Shown in pieces: positions 1 to 7,652 of a stretch of 11,068 nucleotides of DNA. How positions within the stretch are numbered: position 1 is the stretch's first letter; each line of letters begins with the position of its first letter. The position numbers and the translations under genes were made by a program. Source of the DNA: Pseudomonadota bacterium (lineage in GTDB: Bacteria; Pseudomonadota; Gammaproteobacteria; Steroidobacterales; Steroidobacteraceae); the NCBI GenBank assembly GCA_023417315.1, contig JAEZFW010000038.1, positions 1 through 11,068 on the forward strand, read 5' to 3'. Under the pieces are notes generated by a model. That model saw only the letters and a program-made list of their open reading frames with translations, ran no database searches and had not been told where the DNA came from.

Positions 1-3
1 CTT

Positions 4-27
4 CGTCACCTCGTCACTCCGTCACTC
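4..27. repeat. Octanucleotide tandem repeat, three copies
   Basis: Three adjacent 8-bp units start at 4, 12 and 20: cgtcacct, cgtcactc, cgtcactc. The window edge cuts the tract, and the bases at 1-3 could be the tail of another unit, so the full array may be longer. It lies just upstream of the ahcY promoter. No function can be read from the sequence. Confidence 0.6.
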
Positions 28-35
28 AAGCATTC

Positions 36-44
36 TGATACACT
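36..44 (+). promoter_or_regulatory. Extended -10 promoter element for ahcY
   Basis: The string TGATACACT is an extended -10: TG, one base, then TACACT, which matches TATAAT at four of six positions. Transcription would start near 50-52, only a few bases before helix P1 of the riboswitch at 56, which is where a riboswitch promoter is expected. No clear -35 is visible; the octamer repeat occupies that position. Extended -10 promoters can work with a poor -35. Confidence 0.5.
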
Positions 45-55
45 ACGCGCCCGCC

Positions 56-171
56 CACCGAGGGGCGCTGCAGCAGTGCAGGGAGTCCTTCCCGCAACCT
101 GTCAGGCTCGGTGAGCATCTTGCGACGACGCTTGGACCGGCAACGGTCAGTGTTCGTAGGCAACGGCGCCC
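56..171 (+). promoter_or_regulatory. S-adenosylhomocysteine (SAH) riboswitch
   Basis: The architecture of the SAH riboswitch class is visible. P1 is seven pairs, 56-62 with 107-113 (CACCGAG/CTCGGTG). P2 is the hairpin 77-96, with TGC/GCA and GGGA/TCCC arms and one bulged A. A variable stem, P4, has its tip at GACC/GGTC (135-138 with 145-148). The pseudoknot helix pairs GGGCGC at 63-68 with GCGCCC at 166-171. The conserved strings GAGGGGCGCTGC, AGGCTCGG and CAACGGCGC match what I recall of the family. Known members raise expression of SAH-recycling genes when SAH binds, and the next gene is ahcY, so sequence and context agree. The response direction here is inferred from the family. Confidence 0.93.
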
Positions 172-186
172 TCCAAACTGGAATAC

Positions 187-190
187 GGAG
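187..190 (+). promoter_or_regulatory. Shine-Dalgarno that sets the ahcY start
   Basis: GGAG at 187-190 lies seven bases before the ATG at 198. This favours that start over the in-frame GTG at 111, which lies inside riboswitch helix P1. A CTCC at 171-174, touching the 3' strand of the pseudoknot, and another at 194-197 could each pair with this GGAG. Sequestration of the ribosome site in the SAH-free state is therefore possible. Confidence 0.65.
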
Positions 191-197
191 ACTCTCC

Positions 198-1631
198 ATG
201 AGCGCAGTTGCAAAACCGACTCATTCTGTCGATCTGTCGAAGGGCGATTTCCACGTCGCCGATCTTTCTCTCGCGGATTGGGGTCGCAAGGAAATCCTGA
301 TCGCTGAGACCGAAATGCCCGGCCTGATGGCGATTCGCGAGGAGTTCGCGAAGTCGCAACCGCTGAAGGGCGCGCGCATCACCGGATCGTTGCACATGAC
401 GATTCAAACCGCCGTGCTGATCGAAACGCTGCAAGCGCTCGGCGCACAGGTGCGCTGGGCGTCGTGCAATGTGTTTTCAACGCAAGATCACGCCGCGGCC
501 GCGATCGCCGCCAAGGGCACCGCGGTGTTCGCCTATAAGGGCGAGACGCTCGATGAGTACTGGGACTTCACTCATCGCATCTTCGAATGGGCGGACGGCG
601 GCTACTCCAACCTGATCCTCGATGACGGCGGCGATGCGACATTGCTGCTGCATCTCGGCGTGCGCGCTGAGACGGATCAGAGCGTGCTTGCGAATCCGGG
701 TAGCGAGGAGGAGACCGCACTGTTCAACTCCATCAAGGCGAAGTTGAAAGTCGATCCGCAGTGGTATTCGGCTCGTATCAAGCACGTGAAGGGCGTGAGC
801 GAAGAGACGACCACCGGTGTGAAGCGCCTCTATCAGATGGCAAAGGAAGGCAAGCTCGCGTTTCCTGCGATCAACGTCAACGACTCGGTCACGAAGAGCA
901 AGTTCGACAACCTCTACGGCTGTCGCGAATCGCTCGTCGATGGCATCAAGCGTGCAACCGACGTGATGGTCGCCGGCAAGATCGCCGTCGTTTGCGGCTA
1001 TGGCGATGTGGGCAAGGGTTCTGCGCAGGCACTGCGCGCATTGTCAGCGCAAGTATGGATCACGGAGATCGACCCGATCTGCGCGTTGCAGGCCGCGATG
1101 GAAGGTTATCGCATCGTCACGATGGAAGAGGCCGCCGACAAGGCTGACATCTTCGTCACGACGACCGGCAACTTCCACGTGATCACGCACGATCACATGA
1201 AGCGGATGAAGAACAACGCGATTGTCTGCAACATCGGTCATTTCGACAATGAGATCGACGTCGCATCGCTTCGTCAGTACAAGTGGGAAAACATCAAGCC
1301 GCAGGTCGACCATGTCATCTTCCCGGACGGCAAGCGCATCATCCTGCTCGCCGAAGGACGCTTGGTGAACCTGGGTTGCGCGACCGGACATCCCTCCTAC
1401 GTGATGAGCTCTTCGTTTGCGAACCAAACGCTCGCGCAGATCGAGCTCTACACGAATACCGATAAGTACCCGATCGGCGTTTACGTGCTGCCGAAGCAGC
1501 TCGATGAGAAAGTCGCGCGCTTGCAGCTCGCGAAGCTCGGCGTGAGATTGACTGAGCTCACCGAGGAACAAGCGAAGTACATCGGCGTAGCAAAGGAAGG
1601 TCCATACAAGTCCGATCACTATCGGTATTGA
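198..1631 (+). CDS. ahcY: Adenosylhomocysteinase (SAH hydrolase)
   Basis: This cytosolic NAD-dependent enzyme reversibly splits S-adenosylhomocysteine into homocysteine and adenosine. It removes the product inhibitor of methyltransferases and feeds methionine regeneration. The 477-residue product has the usual bacterial length. Visible motifs are GSLHMT (His66), LDDGGDAT at 141-148, SEETTTGV at 201-208, NDSVTKSKFDNLYGC around 228-242 with the Lys/Asp pair of the active site, and the NAD-binding GYGDVGKG at 267-274. The C terminus is KSDHYRY, whose Lys and Tyr reach the partner subunit's cofactor in characterised enzymes. The reading frame is open back to a GTG at 111, but that region is the riboswitch, so the ATG at 198 with GGAG upstream is chosen. 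purU follows after 4 bp. No damage is seen and identification is secure. Confidence 0.98.
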   Translation: MSAVAKPTHSVDLSKGDFHVADLSLADWGRKEILIAETEMPGLMAIREEFAKSQPLKGARITGSLHMTIQTAVLIETLQALGAQVRWASCNVFSTQDHAAAAIAAKGTAVFAYKGETLDEYWDFTHRIFEWADGGYSNLILDDGGDATLLLHLGVRAETDQSVLANPGSEEETALFNSIKAKLKVDPQWYSARIKHVKGVSEETTTGVKRLYQMAKEGKLAFPAINVNDSVTKSKFDNLYGCRESLVDGIKRATDVMVAGKIAVVCGYGDVGKGSAQALRALSAQVWITEIDPICALQAAMEGYRIVTMEEAADKADIFVTTTGNFHVITHDHMKRMKNNAIVCNIGHFDNEIDVASLRQYKWENIKPQVDHVIFPDGKRIILLAEGRLVNLGCATGHPSYVMSSSFANQTLAQIELYTNTDKYPIGVYVLPKQLDEKVARLQLAKLGVRLTELTEEQAKYIGVAKEGPYKSDHYRY

Positions 1632-1635
1632 TCGA

Positions 1636-2559
1636 GTGGCCGACGAGTCTCATCAGCGCCGCGCCCTTGGCAACGGGGGCGCGGCACCTTCCAAGCGCGA
1701 GCCGCCCAGCGCAATTCTCACAACATCATGCCCGGATACCACAGGGATCGTGGCTGCGGTGTCGGGGTTTCTAGCGGCAAACAATTGCCTCATCACTGAA
1801 GCGCAACACTACGACGATCCTTATGCAGATCGCTCGTTCATGCGCACTGTCTTCCACGACAACGGTAGGGGCGCCCCGAGCATACGTGAGCTGCACGAGG
1901 CGTTCGGACGCAGCGTCGCGGCACAGTTCCAGATGCAATGGACGTTTCACGAGGCGGCGCGGAAGTGTCGCGTTGTGATCGCAGTGTCTCGTCACGGCCA
2001 TTGTCTGAACAGCATGCTCCATCGGTGGAGCACTAAGACGCTTCCCATCGAAGTGGTTGCGGTCGTCTCCAATCACCAGGATATGCGCAGCCTGACTGAA
2101 TGGCATGGCGTGCCCTATCACTACCTGCCGATCCTCGATGACCGCAAGCACGAGCAAGAGCAGCGCCTGATGGAGCTGTTCGAGAAGGTCGATGCCGACC
2201 TACTCGTGCTCGCGCGTTACATGCAAATCTTATCTGGCGAGGCGTGTTCCTTCTTCCAGGGCCGCGCGATCAACATTCACCACTCGTTCTTGCCTGGTTT
2301 TAAGGGCGCGAAGGCCTATCATCAAGCGCACTCGCGCGGCGTGAAGCTGATCGGCGCGACAGCGCACTACGTCACTACCGACCTCGACGAAGGTCCGATC
2401 ATCGAGCAAGAAACGGCGCGCGTCGATCACACGATGTCTCCGGAGGAGCTCGTGAGCATCGGCTCCGATTTGGAAAGCGTCGTGCTCAACCGCGCGGTCA
2501 AATGGCACGCCGAACGCCGCGTATTCATCAACGGCACCAAGACCGTCGTGCTGAAGTAA
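1636..2559 (+). CDS. purU: Formyltetrahydrofolate deformylase
   Basis: PurU hydrolyses 10-formyltetrahydrofolate to formate and tetrahydrofolate, balancing the one-carbon pool and supplying formate for PurT-type purine synthesis. The 307-residue protein has an N-terminal ACT domain (about 25-105, beginning ILTTSCPDTTGIVAAVSGFL) and a C-terminal formyltransferase-fold domain (about 110-300). Catalytic-type residues are visible: Asn213 and His215 in AINIHHSFLPG, and Asp251 in TTDLDEGPIIEQ. The start is a GTG 4 bp after the ahcY stop. It is the only reasonable start before the ACT domain, and it leaves a charged 24-residue leader longer than usual. The Shine-Dalgarno is weak, so translational coupling to ahcY is likely. 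It probably shares the SAH-riboswitch transcript. Function is confident from motifs; the exact start is less so. Confidence 0.95.
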   Translation: MADESHQRRALGNGGAAPSKREPPSAILTTSCPDTTGIVAAVSGFLAANNCLITEAQHYDDPYADRSFMRTVFHDNGRGAPSIRELHEAFGRSVAAQFQMQWTFHEAARKCRVVIAVSRHGHCLNSMLHRWSTKTLPIEVVAVVSNHQDMRSLTEWHGVPYHYLPILDDRKHEQEQRLMELFEKVDADLLVLARYMQILSGEACSFFQGRAINIHHSFLPGFKGAKAYHQAHSRGVKLIGATAHYVTTDLDEGPIIEQETARVDHTMSPEELVSIGSDLESVVLNRAVKWHAERRVFINGTKTVVLK

Positions 2560-2561
2560 GA

Positions 2562-2757
2562 AGAAGGCGATAGCGGATAGCGGATAGCGGATAGCGGATA
2601 GCGGATAGCGGATAGCAGATTGCAGACAGGAGGGGCACGGACGCGCTTTCGATCTCGCCTCACAATCCACGACCGCCCATGTTCAGGGCGATGGCGAATA
2701 GAAGCCCGTGCGGATCGTCTCTTGCGATCCTCGATCCGCTATCCCCCATCGCCTTCT
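2562..2757. repeat. Imperfect inverted repeat around the purU-glucosidase gap
   Basis: Bases 2562-2585 and 2734-2757 are reverse complements at 22 of 24 positions, and they bracket about 148 bp. Each end carries the motif AGAAGGCGAT, pointing inward, followed by GCGGATAG-type heptamer sequence. The left arm leads into a six-copy array; the right arm has about one copy plus degenerate relatives such as ggatcga. The core has no convincing gene. The whole 2560-2849 gap otherwise shows only an 8-bp palindrome ATACGTAT at 2768-2775 and no clear promoter for the next operon. It could be a small non-autonomous mobile element, a long terminator-like stem, or two arrays that arose in opposite orientation. 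Confidence 0.6.
2567..2628. repeat. Heptanucleotide tandem array (GCGGATA)n
   Basis: Six perfect copies of GCGGATA run from 2573 to 2614. They are flanked by decayed units: gcgata in front, and gcagatt and gcagaca behind. The array starts 7 bp after the purU stop codon, so it would lie in the 3' untranslated part of the ahcY-purU transcript. Decay at the edges with perfect units in the middle suggests slippage-driven expansion. Reading frames through it give a repetitive peptide and are not genes. Confidence 0.9.
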
Positions 2758-2849
2758 CACGTACCGAATACGTATGCAGCCGCCTTTCAACGCCTTCGTG
2801 CCAGGCTAAGCTTACGAGCCTTCAGATACGAACCACGAGAACGCAAGCC

Positions 2850-4466
2850 ATGACCGCAACGCCTTGGTGGCGCGGTGCCGTGATCTACCAGATCTATCCC
2901 CGCAGTTTTCTCGATACCAATGGGGATGGCGTGGGGGACCTGCCTGGCATTCTGCAGAAGCTCGACTATGTCGCGAGCCTTGGCGTCGATGCGATTTGGA
3001 TCGCGCCGTTCTTCAAGTCGCCGATGCGGGATTTCGGTTACGACGTGTCTGATTACCTGAGCGTCGATCCGCTGTTCGGAACGATGGACGACTTCGATCG
3101 CATCGTCCAACGCGCTCACGAGCTGGGCTTGAGGGTCATCATCGATCAAGTCTTGAGCCACACCTCGTCGGATCATGCTTGGTTTCGTGAGAGCCGTCGG
3201 TCGCGCGATAACGCGAAGGGCGATTGGTACGTCTGGGCGGAACCGAAGGACGACGGCTCACCGCCGAACAACTGGTTGTCGATCTTCGGAGGCGTCGCGT
3301 GGACTTGGGAGCCGCGCAGGCGCCAGTACTATCTGCACAACTTCCTGAGCTCGCAACCGGATCTCAACTTTCACAATCCGCGCGTGCGGCGTGCAGTTTT
3401 GAACAACGTGGAGTTCTGGCTCCGCAAGGGCGTGGACGGCTTCCGGCTGGATGCGATTAACTTCTGTTTTCACGATGCAGAGCTTCGTGACAATCCGGCG
3501 AAGCCGAAGGACCGCAGAATCGGCCGCGGCTTCACGGCCGAGAATCCTTACGCGTTCCAATATCACTACTTCAACAACACGCAGCCGGAGAATTTGACGT
3601 TCCTGGAAGAGTTGCGAGAGCTATTCGATCGCTACCCAGGCACCGCATCGTTGGGGGAGATCTCTTCGGAAGATTCGCTCGGCACGATGGCCGAGTACAC
3701 GAGCGGCAAGCGGCTGCACATGGGTTACAGCTTCGAGCTTCTGACCGAGCATTTTTCGGCGGCACACATTCGTAAGACCGTCGAGGATCTCGAGTCGCGC
3801 GTCGAAAAGGGCTGGCCGTGCTGGGCGCTTTCGAATCACGATGTCAGCCGCGTGCTCACGCGGTGGGGTGGGCGCGAACCGCCCCGTCATCTCGCGACTT
3901 TGCTGACCGCGCTCGTGTGCTCGCTGCGTGGCTCGGTGTGCATCTACCAGGGCGAGGAATTAGGTCTAACCGAAGCCTCCATTGACTATGAGTGCTTGCA
4001 AGATCCGTATGGCGTCGCTTTTTGGCCGACGTTCAAGGGTCGCGACGGATGTCGAACACCGATGCCGTGGGCATCGAGCGAAGGTGCGGGCTTCACGATC
4101 GGCAAACCGTGGCTGCCGATTCCTGAAGATCATCGCCTGCTCAGCGTGGCTGTCCAGGAAGCGCAAGAAGACTCGGAGCTGCACGCGTTTCGCCGCTTCA
4201 TGAAGTGGCGCAAGCGGTACGAGGTGCTCCTCGATGGCGAGATCAGGTTTATCGATGTCGATGACTCGCTGCTCGTGTTCACGCGCTCGCTGCCGGGGAA
4301 GACGCTGCTAATCGCCTTCAATTTATCCTCCAAAGAAGTGCACGGGCGCATTCCTGGAGCGGAGCGACTGATACGGCTCGATGTGCCCGGACTTCTGCAA
4401 GGCACGCTCGTGGATCGGATGCTGCAGCTGCCCGGATACGGGGCTCTGTTCGCGAGCGTTTCATGA
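2850..4466 (+). CDS. GH13 alpha-glucosidase (GH13_23-like), cytoplasmic
   Basis: This retaining glycosidase is expected to release glucose from maltose or short alpha-glucosides. The 538-residue protein opens with WWRGAVIYQIYPRSF and a calcium-type loop DTNGDGVGD. The four GH13 regions are intact: DQVLSH at 99-104; GFRLDAINF at 197-205 with nucleophile Asp201; LGEIS at 268-272 with acid/base Glu270; and LSNHD at 327-331 with stabiliser Asp331. As I recall, the Halomonas GH13_23 enzyme has nearly the same catalytic numbering, and FRLDAINFCFHD is typical of that group. No signal peptide is seen, so the enzyme is cytosolic. The ATG at 2850 begins at the family N terminus; the open frame further upstream crosses the repeat gap and is rejected. 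Its stop overlaps the next gene by ATGA. Linkage preference (alpha-1,4 or alpha-1,6) cannot be set from sequence alone. Confidence 0.93.
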   Translation: MTATPWWRGAVIYQIYPRSFLDTNGDGVGDLPGILQKLDYVASLGVDAIWIAPFFKSPMRDFGYDVSDYLSVDPLFGTMDDFDRIVQRAHELGLRVIIDQVLSHTSSDHAWFRESRRSRDNAKGDWYVWAEPKDDGSPPNNWLSIFGGVAWTWEPRRRQYYLHNFLSSQPDLNFHNPRVRRAVLNNVEFWLRKGVDGFRLDAINFCFHDAELRDNPAKPKDRRIGRGFTAENPYAFQYHYFNNTQPENLTFLEELRELFDRYPGTASLGEISSEDSLGTMAEYTSGKRLHMGYSFELLTEHFSAAHIRKTVEDLESRVEKGWPCWALSNHDVSRVLTRWGGREPPRHLATLLTALVCSLRGSVCIYQGEELGLTEASIDYECLQDPYGVAFWPTFKGRDGCRTPMPWASSEGAGFTIGKPWLPIPEDHRLLSVAVQEAQEDSELHAFRRFMKWRKRYEVLLDGEIRFIDVDDSLLVFTRSLPGKTLLIAFNLSSKEVHGRIPGAERLIRLDVPGLLQGTLVDRMLQLPGYGALFASVS

Positions 4467-5971
4467 AGACGAAGCCGCGCCTGTCGTTCTGGCAGATCTG
4501 GAACATCTGCTTCGGATTCTTAGGGATCCAGTTCGGCTTCGCACTTCAGAACGCAAACGTGAGTCGCATCTTTCAAACGCTTGGTGCAGAGGTCGATGAG
4601 ATCCCCGCGTTATGGATCGCTGCGCCGCTGACAGGTCTCATCGTTCAACCCATCGTCGGCTACTACTCCGATCGCACGTGGAATCGCCTCGGCCGCCGCA
4701 GGCCGTACTTCCTTGGCGGTGCGATCCTCGCCACGCTTGCTCTGTTCGTGATGCCGAACTCTCCCGCACTCTGGGTCGCGGCGGGACTGCTCTGGATCTT
4801 GGATGCGTCCATCAACGTGTCCATGGAGCCATTTCGTGCATACGTGGGCGATCAACTTCCCCCGGCGCAACGACCGACGGGATATGCGATGCAAAGCTTC
4901 TTCATCGGCGTGGGCTCGGTCATCGCGAGCCTTCTGCCCTGGCTTCTGGCACAGCTCGGCGTCGGTAACACAGCGCCCGAGGGCCAAATCCCGGATACAG
5001 TGAAATACGCGTTCTACTTCGGCGGCGCGATGCTCTTCCTGGCGGTGGGATGGACGGTGTTCAGTACGCGCGAGTATCCGCCGGATGTGCTCACCAGTTT
5101 CGACGATGCGAAAGGCGTGACATCGTCCGATGCACCTCGGCAGAGAAGGACATCGTTAACAGGACTCGCATGGACGTTCGCAGGAGCCGTGATCCTAGCT
5201 TTCGTTTATTTCCGCGAGCTCGACAAGGAATTGTACTTGCTCGGGGCATTGTTCGCAGCCTACGGGCTCGCGCTCCTCTATTTGCATTACGCAGCCACAA
5301 CGAATGCATTCACCGAGATCATGCATGACCTGCATGTCGAAATGCCGATGCAGATGCGCCGTCTCGCGCTCGTGCAGTTCTTCTCCTGGTTCGCCTTGTT
5401 TGCGATGTGGATCTACACGACGAGCGCAGTGACGGGAGTTCACTTCGGCTCGTCCGATCCACGATCCGCTGCGTACAACGAAGGTGCGAACTGGGTCGGC
5501 GTATTGTTCGCCGCTTACAACGGCTTTGCTGCGTTGGCGGCGATCGTGATCCCTTTGATGGTGAGGCGCTTCGGTTTGCGCCTGAGCCATCTCATCAATG
5601 TATGGCTAGGCTGTGCGGGCTTGATCTCCTTCCTCGTCATACGTGATCCCGAGTGGTTACTCGCCTCGATGATCGGCGTGGGCTTCGCTTGGGCTTCGAT
5701 TCTCTCGCTCCCGTACGCCCTTCTTTCCGACAGCGTCCCTGCTCACAAGATGGGTATCTACATGGGCATCTTCAATTTCTTCATCGTGATTCCGCAATTG
5801 CTCGCGGCCAGCGTTCTGGGCTTCTTGCTGAAGACGCTGTTCAACAATGAGCCGATCTATGCGCTCGTGATCGGTGGAGCGAGCCTGTTCGTCGCTGGAC
5901 TATGCGTGATGCGAGTCGACGAGCCTCATACCGAAACAGTCGCCGACGCAGCGCTGGCAGTTGGCAAATGA
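4463..5971 (+). CDS. MFS/GPH-type maltose or oligosaccharide transporter (MalY/SUC-like)
   Basis: The 502-residue product is an inner-membrane carrier with about 12 hydrophobic helices. The 2-3 loop holds GYYSDRTWNRLGRRRP at 66-81, typical of the sucrose/maltose proton symporters related to plant SUC, SLC45 and Caulobacter MalY. A hydrophilic stretch around 206-235 separates the halves. It starts by an ATGA overlap with the alpha-glucosidase stop and ends by an ATGA overlap with the next gene, so all three should be translated from one message. Position between a cytosolic glucosidase and an exported amylase indicates import of maltose or maltodextrins across the inner membrane. The exact substrate (maltose, maltodextrin, sucrose) is inferred from context, and family members do vary. 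Confidence 0.9.
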   Translation: MKTKPRLSFWQIWNICFGFLGIQFGFALQNANVSRIFQTLGAEVDEIPALWIAAPLTGLIVQPIVGYYSDRTWNRLGRRRPYFLGGAILATLALFVMPNSPALWVAAGLLWILDASINVSMEPFRAYVGDQLPPAQRPTGYAMQSFFIGVGSVIASLLPWLLAQLGVGNTAPEGQIPDTVKYAFYFGGAMLFLAVGWTVFSTREYPPDVLTSFDDAKGVTSSDAPRQRRTSLTGLAWTFAGAVILAFVYFRELDKELYLLGALFAAYGLALLYLHYAATTNAFTEIMHDLHVEMPMQMRRLALVQFFSWFALFAMWIYTTSAVTGVHFGSSDPRSAAYNEGANWVGVLFAAYNGFAALAAIVIPLMVRRFGLRLSHLINVWLGCAGLISFLVIRDPEWLLASMIGVGFAWASILSLPYALLSDSVPAHKMGIYMGIFNFFIVIPQLLAASVLGFLLKTLFNNEPIYALVIGGASLFVAGLCVMRVDEPHTETVADAALAVGK

Positions 5972-7626
5972 GAAGACTCGCGTCCTTCCTCGCGCTCGTC
6001 GGTTTGCTAGCCGGCTGCGCGCATGTGCCTGATGAGCTCTATGGCACGACCGAGCCGTTCGCGCAGGAGGCGGTGTACTTCGTGCTGACCGATCGCTTCG
6101 TGAATGGCGATCCAGCGAACGATCATCGCTCACAGGGCGGGGCGAATCATAGCTTCGATCGGCCGCTCATCGGCCCGAATGGCGAGACGGACAACATCGG
6201 TTATCTCGGAGGCGATCTGCGCGGCATCCTCAATCACGCTGAGTACATCCGTGACATGGGCTTCACGTCCGTATGGATCACGCCCATCGTCGACAACCCA
6301 GACGAGGCTTTCTTGGGCGGTGAGCCTGTGACGTGGGGCAGCGTGCTCAAGGATCAGGGTAAGAGCGGGTACCATGGATACTGGGGCGTGAACTTCTACG
6401 CGCTCGATGAACACCTGCCGAGTCCCGGTCTCGACTTCGCAGAGTTCACTCGGCAGATGAAAGCGCGCGAGCTCAAGATCGTATTGGACATCGTAGCGAA
6501 TCACGGATCGCCGTCCTTTACGATGCCGCACGATCAGCCGAAGTTCGGCGAGCTCTACGATGTGCGAGGCAAGCTCGTCGCGGATCATCAGAACCTTCCG
6601 CCGGAGAAGCTGGATCCGGCGGGCAATCCCCTGCATCGCTTCTATCGGACCGAGCGCGAGCTCGTGCAGTTGTCGAACTTGAACGACGAGAATGTCCACG
6701 TTCAGGACTATTTGATTGGCGCGGTTCTTCAGTGGCTCGATCAAGGCGCCGATGCGCTGCGTATCGACACGATCCGCCATGTGCCCCACGCCTTCTGGCG
6801 GATCTTTTCGCAGCGAGTGCGCGAGCGGCATCCTGACCTATTCATGTTTGGCGAGAGCTTTGATTACGACGCGAACAACATCGCGCCTCACACCTGGGCA
6901 GAGAACGGCGGGATCAGCGTGCTCGACTTCCCGCTCAAGGCTGCGTTGGCGAAGGTATTCGAAGCGGGCGAAAGCTTCGCGCTGCTCGAGCCCGCGCTGT
7001 TGTTGGAGAATGGCCCGTACAGCAATCCTTACGAGCTGATGACGTTCTACGACAACCATGACATGGCGCGGCTCAACGCAACGGATGAGGGGTTCATCGA
7101 CGCGCACAACTGGTTGTTCACGGCCCGCGGGATTCCCGTCGTGTATTACGGTTCGGAGATGGGCTTCATGCGCGGCACGGCAGAGCATGCCGGCAATCGC
7201 AATTACTTCGGCGAACACGGCATTCGATTGGCAGTGAACCATCCGATCCGTGCGCGCTTGAAGCGGATCGCGAATGTCAGGCGTGAATCGCCGGCCCTGC
7301 AGAAGGGACTACAGCTCAATGTGAGGCTGCAAGGCGACGAAGCGGTGTTCTATCGCGTCTATCAGCACGAGGGCACCAATCAGACTGCGCTCGTTTTGCT
7401 CAATAAAGGCGCTGCGGAGCGCACGATGCATGTCGAGGAGTATCTCGAGCCGGGGGAGTGGCGCGATGCGTTTACGGGCGAGCACCTCGGCGTAATGGCT
7501 GGGTTGGAGATCGCGGTGCCCCCGCACGACGCGCGGGTATTCTTCTTCGACGGTCCGCTCACGCGCGCAGACAGTGTAGAGGTGCTGCGGCGATTGCATG
7601 AGGCAAAAACGCGACCGAACGATTGA
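5968..7626 (+). CDS. Lipoprotein GH13 alpha-amylase/CGTase-like enzyme
   Basis: The 552-residue protein begins with a lipoprotein signal: MRR, a hydrophobic core, then lipobox LLAGC with Cys17. Residue +2 is Ala rather than Asp, which predicts the outer membrane. The catalytic part resembles cyclodextrin glucanotransferases and related amylases (TDRFVNGDPANDH at 41-53, GGDLRGI at 81-87). Active-site regions are complete: DIVANHG at 174-180; DALRIDTIRH at 262-271 with nucleophile Asp267; FGES with Glu296; YDNHD with Asp365. A short C-terminal beta domain ends near 540. The extra starch-binding domains of secreted CGTases are absent. The ATG at 5968 overlaps the transporter stop; an in-frame ATG at 5902 would bury the signal peptide and is rejected. 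It likely cuts alpha-glucans or cyclodextrins at the envelope. Hydrolysis versus transglycosylation cannot be decided here. Confidence 0.9.
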   Translation: MRRLASFLALVGLLAGCAHVPDELYGTTEPFAQEAVYFVLTDRFVNGDPANDHRSQGGANHSFDRPLIGPNGETDNIGYLGGDLRGILNHAEYIRDMGFTSVWITPIVDNPDEAFLGGEPVTWGSVLKDQGKSGYHGYWGVNFYALDEHLPSPGLDFAEFTRQMKARELKIVLDIVANHGSPSFTMPHDQPKFGELYDVRGKLVADHQNLPPEKLDPAGNPLHRFYRTERELVQLSNLNDENVHVQDYLIGAVLQWLDQGADALRIDTIRHVPHAFWRIFSQRVRERHPDLFMFGESFDYDANNIAPHTWAENGGISVLDFPLKAALAKVFEAGESFALLEPALLLENGPYSNPYELMTFYDNHDMARLNATDEGFIDAHNWLFTARGIPVVYYGSEMGFMRGTAEHAGNRNYFGEHGIRLAVNHPIRARLKRIANVRRESPALQKGLQLNVRLQGDEAVFYRVYQHEGTNQTALVLLNKGAAERTMHVEEYLEPGEWRDAFTGEHLGVMAGLEIAVPPHDARVFFFDGPLTRADSVEVLRRLHEAKTRPND

Positions 7627-7652
7627 ACGGCGGGTGCGAGTCGGGCTCGGGC

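Noticed and set aside
111..197. In-frame upstream start that would extend AhcY by 29 residues
   Set aside because: It begins inside helix P1 of the SAH riboswitch, the extension has no family similarity, and a good ribosome site precedes the ATG at 198.
1044..1619. Minus-strand open frame of 191 codons inside ahcY
   Set aside because: It is antisense to a strongly conserved enzyme and has no recognisable domain or ribosome site.
2230..2670. Minus-strand frames through the heptamer array giving a repeating peptide
   Set aside because: The periodic peptide is a by-product of the 7-bp repeat, and the rest is antisense to purU.
2768..2775. ATACGTAT palindrome as operator for the glucosidase operon
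   Set aside because: An 8-bp palindrome alone is common by chance, and it does not resemble the candidate operator near the regulator.
6130..6831. Long open frame (233 codons) on the minus strand inside the lipoprotein amylase gene
   Set aside because: It is a shadow frame in GC-rich coding DNA, lies wholly within a gene with intact catalytic motifs, and its product resembles no family I recognise.
7627..7652. Bidirectional terminator in the 26-bp gap between convergent genes
   Set aside because: No GC-rich stem with flanking T or A runs could be drawn there.
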